Of a DNA stretch of 9,216 nucleotides, positions 7,112 through 9,216 are shown piece by piece. Under the pieces are notes generated by a model. That model made no database searches, was not told where the DNA came from, and saw only the letters and a program-made list of their open reading frames with translations. The DNA comes from Candidatus Hydrogenedentota bacterium. Its GTDB lineage: Bacteria > Hydrogenedentota > Hydrogenedentia > Hydrogenedentales > CAITNO01. The stretch is taken from contig JAGLCZ010000338.1 of NCBI GenBank assembly GCA_023145975.1, forward strand, positions 1 through 9,216, read 5' to 3'. The translations under genes and the position numbers were made by a program. Position 1 is the first letter of the stretch; every line of letters starts with the position of its first letter.

Positions 7112-7298
7112 AATTATGCTGTTCAAAATAATGTTTTCACCGGATTCACTGCTGCATAGTATCTCAAAGTAAAATAACATACACCATAATTGGTAATATC
7201 ATTGTCAAATAGTCTATCATCCACACCCGAAACAAGCAATGTTGCCATCCGGCAGTATTTTCAAGTTCCCCTATACGAGTCATCAAGGAGAAAAGTTC
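7112..7298 (+). promoter_or_regulatory. AT-rich leader of the oxidoreductase gene, promoter uncertain
   Basis: No gene is visible here. Two weak promoter-like pairs exist: TTTTCA (7134-7139) with TAGTAT (7157-7162), spacing 17, and TTGGTA (7190-7195) with TATCAT (7215-7220), spacing 19. Neither is convincing, so only the general location upstream of the plus-strand gene supports a promoter here. Confidence 0.25.
7285..7290 (+). promoter_or_regulatory. Ribosome binding site that fixes the oxidoreductase start
   Basis: AAGGAG with an 8-base gap to the ATG at 7299. An earlier in-frame ATG at 7239 has no such site and would add 20 residues that do not fit the family, so 7299 is the better start. 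Confidence 0.88.
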
Positions 7299-8366
7299 AT
7301 GACCAAAGAAAAAAATAAACTTAAAGTTGGATTAATAGGAGCCGGCGCTATTGCCCGGGATCAGCACCTGCCCTACTGGCGTCAATTGGAAGCGGAAGGG
7401 CGTGTTGAAATATCGGCTATCTGCGACCCAATCAAAGAACGTCGTGAAGCAGAAGCGGAAAAATGCGTTCAAGCAAAAACATTCGCCAACTACAAGAAAA
7501 TGCTTACAGCCATTGATTTCGATATTATTGATGTCTGTACGCAAAACCGTTTCCACGCCCCTGCCGCTATTGCCGCCCTCAATGCAGATGCACATGTACT
7601 CGTGGAAAAACCAATGGCAATGAACAGCAAAGAATGCAAGGCCATGATTGCCGCTGCAAAAGGAAAGAATCGCAAATTAATGGTAGCGCAACATATGCGT
7701 TTTGAGGCACGGGCAGAAAAGTTGAAGGAAGTAATAACAGGCGGAGCATTGGGACAGATCTACACCGCTGAAACAAAATGGCTGCGCCGTCGCGGCATAC
7801 CGGGCTGGGGAAAATTCCATATTAAAAAAGAATCGCTCGGCGGACCGCTTATCGATATTGGCGTACACATGATGGATTTATGTGTATGGCTCATGGGCTC
7901 CCCTAAACCTATCGCTGCTTCTGGAAAAGTTTACCGTATGTTCGGCGACCGTCCCGATTTATTCAATGGCGAATGGGGTGTCCCTTATCCAGCCAAAGAG
8001 TTTACGGTTGAAGACTACGCAACTGCATTCATACGCTTTGAAAATAACATCACCTTGCAGATGTCCGTTTCCTGGGCAGCAAATATACATGATGAAATCG
8101 AAAACATGTCTATCCTTGGCGATAAGGGCGGCATTGGCATCAACCCGCTGGGACTCTTCGGTGCCGATCATTCGTCTCTCACCAACAGTACCTGGGATTG
8201 CTTATCGGGTGAAGATGGACATCGACGTGAAGTACGACACTTCTGCGAATGCGTAGAAAAAGATTTACCTGTGATGGTGAAGCCGGAAGAATCGTTACGC
8301 ATCCAGAAAATTATAGATGCTATTTACGAATCCTCCGCCAGGAACAAAGAGATTGTGATCAAATAA
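7299..8366 (+). CDS. Gfo/Idh/MocA family NAD(P)-dependent oxidoreductase
   Basis: The 355-residue product has the usual length and two-domain plan of this family, which oxidises or reduces hydroxyl/keto groups of sugars, inositols and related compounds in the cytoplasm. The N-terminal Rossmann domain begins KVGLIGAGAIA (residues 9-19, GxxGxG dinucleotide site), with Asp43 in the ICDP segment after the second strand. The EKP signature is at 103-105 (HVLVEKPMAMN), and the lysine is the usual catalytic/cofactor contact. The C-terminal domain carries GGPLIDIGVHMMD (181-193), whose Asp186 and His190 match the conserved catalytic DxGxH pattern. There is no signal peptide, so unlike many relatives in these phyla it is not a Tat-exported copy. 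The substrate cannot be told from sequence. It stands alone on its strand, between the gene relic and a convergent phosphoesterase gene. It ends in TAA at 8364-8366. Confidence 0.93.
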   Translation: MTKEKNKLKVGLIGAGAIARDQHLPYWRQLEAEGRVEISAICDPIKERREAEAEKCVQAKTFANYKKMLTAIDFDIIDVCTQNRFHAPAAIAALNADAHVLVEKPMAMNSKECKAMIAAAKGKNRKLMVAQHMRFEARAEKLKEVITGGALGQIYTAETKWLRRRGIPGWGKFHIKKESLGGPLIDIGVHMMDLCVWLMGSPKPIAASGKVYRMFGDRPDLFNGEWGVPYPAKEFTVEDYATAFIRFENNITLQMSVSWAANIHDEIENMSILGDKGGIGINPLGLFGADHSSLTNSTWDCLSGEDGHRREVRHFCECVEKDLPVMVKPEESLRIQKIIDAIYESSARNKEIVIK

Positions 8367-8374
8367 ACGCTTAT

Positions 8375-8423
8375 TACTGCGCCTGTGCTGCAATGCCCTA
8401 ATGGATATCACACAGGCGCAGTA
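8375..8423. terminator. Bidirectional terminator between convergent genes
   Basis: A perfect 13-bp inverted repeat: tactgcgcctgtg (8375-8387) and cacaggcgcagta (8411-8423), with a 23-base loop. It begins 8 bases after the oxidoreductase stop and lies 43 bases beyond the phosphoesterase stop. The T-tract is weak on both sides (AAATTTT on the plus side, TTTATTT further out on the minus side), and the loop is long, so efficiency is uncertain. Confidence 0.7.
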
Positions 8424-8465
8424 CAAATTTTCAGCAGGCATTTGTTTACCCAATAAAGATCCCTG

Positions 8466-9216
8466 CTATTGCGGTCTATCCGTCCCGGCGATAGTTGCAA
8501 GTTCAGATTCAAAAAGACGGCGCACATCCAAAGAATCTTTACTCAAACCGATAACGTGTACCCCATAGTCATCGGCTTCACCCAGTGATGTCGTTAGATA
8601 CACAGGCGTCGTTCTGTTCAGGAAATCACTCATCCAAAAATGGGCATGCCCGATAAATACCGCCTGAATTTTGCTTCGGTGTTCTTTTATCAAGTCAAAA
8701 AACACAGGTTCTCTGGAAGGCGTCACAATATCGGGAACCCAAAAGAGCCAACGAAAATGATCGGTCAACACAGGATGATGCATCACAAGGATAACGCGGG
8801 AAGAGTTAAGCAGCGTTTCTTCAAGCCAAACTATTTGTTCATCGTCAAAAAATCGTGCATCATTATGTCCACGATAGGTATTGAGCAGGATAAAAGTATA
8901 TCCGTAAATATCGAAAGACTGGTAAGGCGGGGTATCAGCAATATCCAGCCACATAGCCTCCATTTCCTGCCGGCATCCCTCGGGTAAAGGCTCGTCGGAA
9001 CTCATACTTGCATCTTTCCGATAATCATGGTTTCCAAGAGCAACGGCAAAAGTTTCACCTGCAAAATTTTCCCCGACCTCCATCACTTCTGCGATATAAT
9101 TTCGGGTGGGATCCGTCGCACGCGCAACAGCATCACCAGAGACAATAAATGCCTCGGCAAACAAGTTATTTGCGGCATGAATTGCCATAGAAAACCGTAT
9201 TGTCTTATCCGGTGTA
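8466..9216 (-). CDS. Calcineurin-like metallophosphoesterase, N-terminus beyond window
   Basis: The frame is open from the right edge (250 codons in view) to TAG at 8468-8466. Metal-site motifs of the family, numbered from the first codon in view: GD at 27-28 (IVSGDAV), GNHD at 61-64, HH at 146-147 (VILVMHHPVL) and GHAH at 189-192. The first motif (DxH) is absent because it should lie just before the visible part. For that reason the ATG at 9188-9186 is not taken as the true start, since starting there would remove an essential metal ligand. The family hydrolyses phosphomono- or diesters using a two-metal centre; the substrate is unknown. Whether it has a signal peptide cannot be seen. It converges with the oxidoreductase gene and is not in an operon with it. 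Confidence 0.92.
   Translation of the reverse strand, partial: TPDKTIRFSMAIHAANNLFAEAFIVSGDAVARATDPTRNYIAEVMEVGENFAGETFAVALGNHDYRKDASMSSDEPLPEGCRQEMEAMWLDIADTPPYQSFDIYGYTFILLNTYRGHNDARFFDDEQIVWLEETLLNSSRVILVMHHPVLTDHFRWLFWVPDIVTPSREPVFFDLIKEHRSKIQAVFIGHAHFWMSDFLNRTTPVYLTTSLGEADDYGVHVIGLSKDSLDVRRLFESELATIAGTDRPQ

Noticed and set aside
7239..7298. In-frame upstream ATG that would extend the oxidoreductase by 20 residues
   Set aside because: The downstream ATG at 7299 has AAGGAG at ideal spacing, and the family normally starts only a few residues before the GxGxxG strand.
1..9216. A new defence, mobile or biosynthetic system
   Set aside because: There is no nuclease, transposase, integrase, helicase, NTPase or biosynthetic cluster gene; the three real genes are a surface-type protein and two common enzyme families in separate transcription units.

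Overview
The window holds one very large secreted-protein gene that fills about 70 % of it, a decayed gene fragment, and two ordinary enzyme genes. The large gene reads leftward from 6515 and runs off the left edge with at least 2171 codons and no stop. It encodes an acidic, cysteine-containing extracellular protein made of Ig-like modules (DUF5011 type), two HYR-type modules and several modules I cannot name. It ends at the window edge in the start of a Glu-Gly-Glu-rich linker. This style of protein (strings of 'DTTVPVITL...VEC...DAGATA...C.GD' modules with EGEGE linkers), next to a Gfo/Idh/MocA dehydrogenase and a possible LamG-type relic, suggests a free-living Gram-negative-type bacterium of the Hydrogenedentota / Lentisphaerota / Planctomycetota kind, perhaps a metagenome contig. 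That placement is an inference from protein style, not from a marker gene.

Layout. 1-6515 (minus): the giant modular protein. It contains a near-perfect array of five 80-81-codon Ig modules (2802-4013). Its overall plan is a seven-module block (6428-4014) repeated in the same order (3041-705), so the second copy begins inside the array. 6516-6717: its leader, with a Shine-Dalgarno, a possible nested hairpin and a textbook sigma-70 promoter (TTGACA, 17 bases, TATAAT). 6732-7111 (minus): what reads as a decayed LamG/concanavalin-A-like jellyroll domain, recognisable only by combining three frames. 7112-7298: leader of the next gene. 7299-8366 (plus): Gfo/Idh/MocA oxidoreductase. 8375-8423: a perfect 13-bp inverted repeat that likely ends transcription from both sides. 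8466-9216 (minus): calcineurin-like metallophosphoesterase missing its N-terminus at the right edge.

The genes do not form an obvious pathway. The dehydrogenase is transcribed away from the giant gene and converges on the phosphoesterase, so the window looks like three separate transcription units. The giant protein is probably exported by its signal peptide and anchored or processed by something beyond the left edge. I see no RNA gene, CRISPR array, insertion sequence or phage gene, and no clear evidence of a new defence or metabolic system. The most unusual content is the internal architecture of the giant protein and the gene relic beside it.
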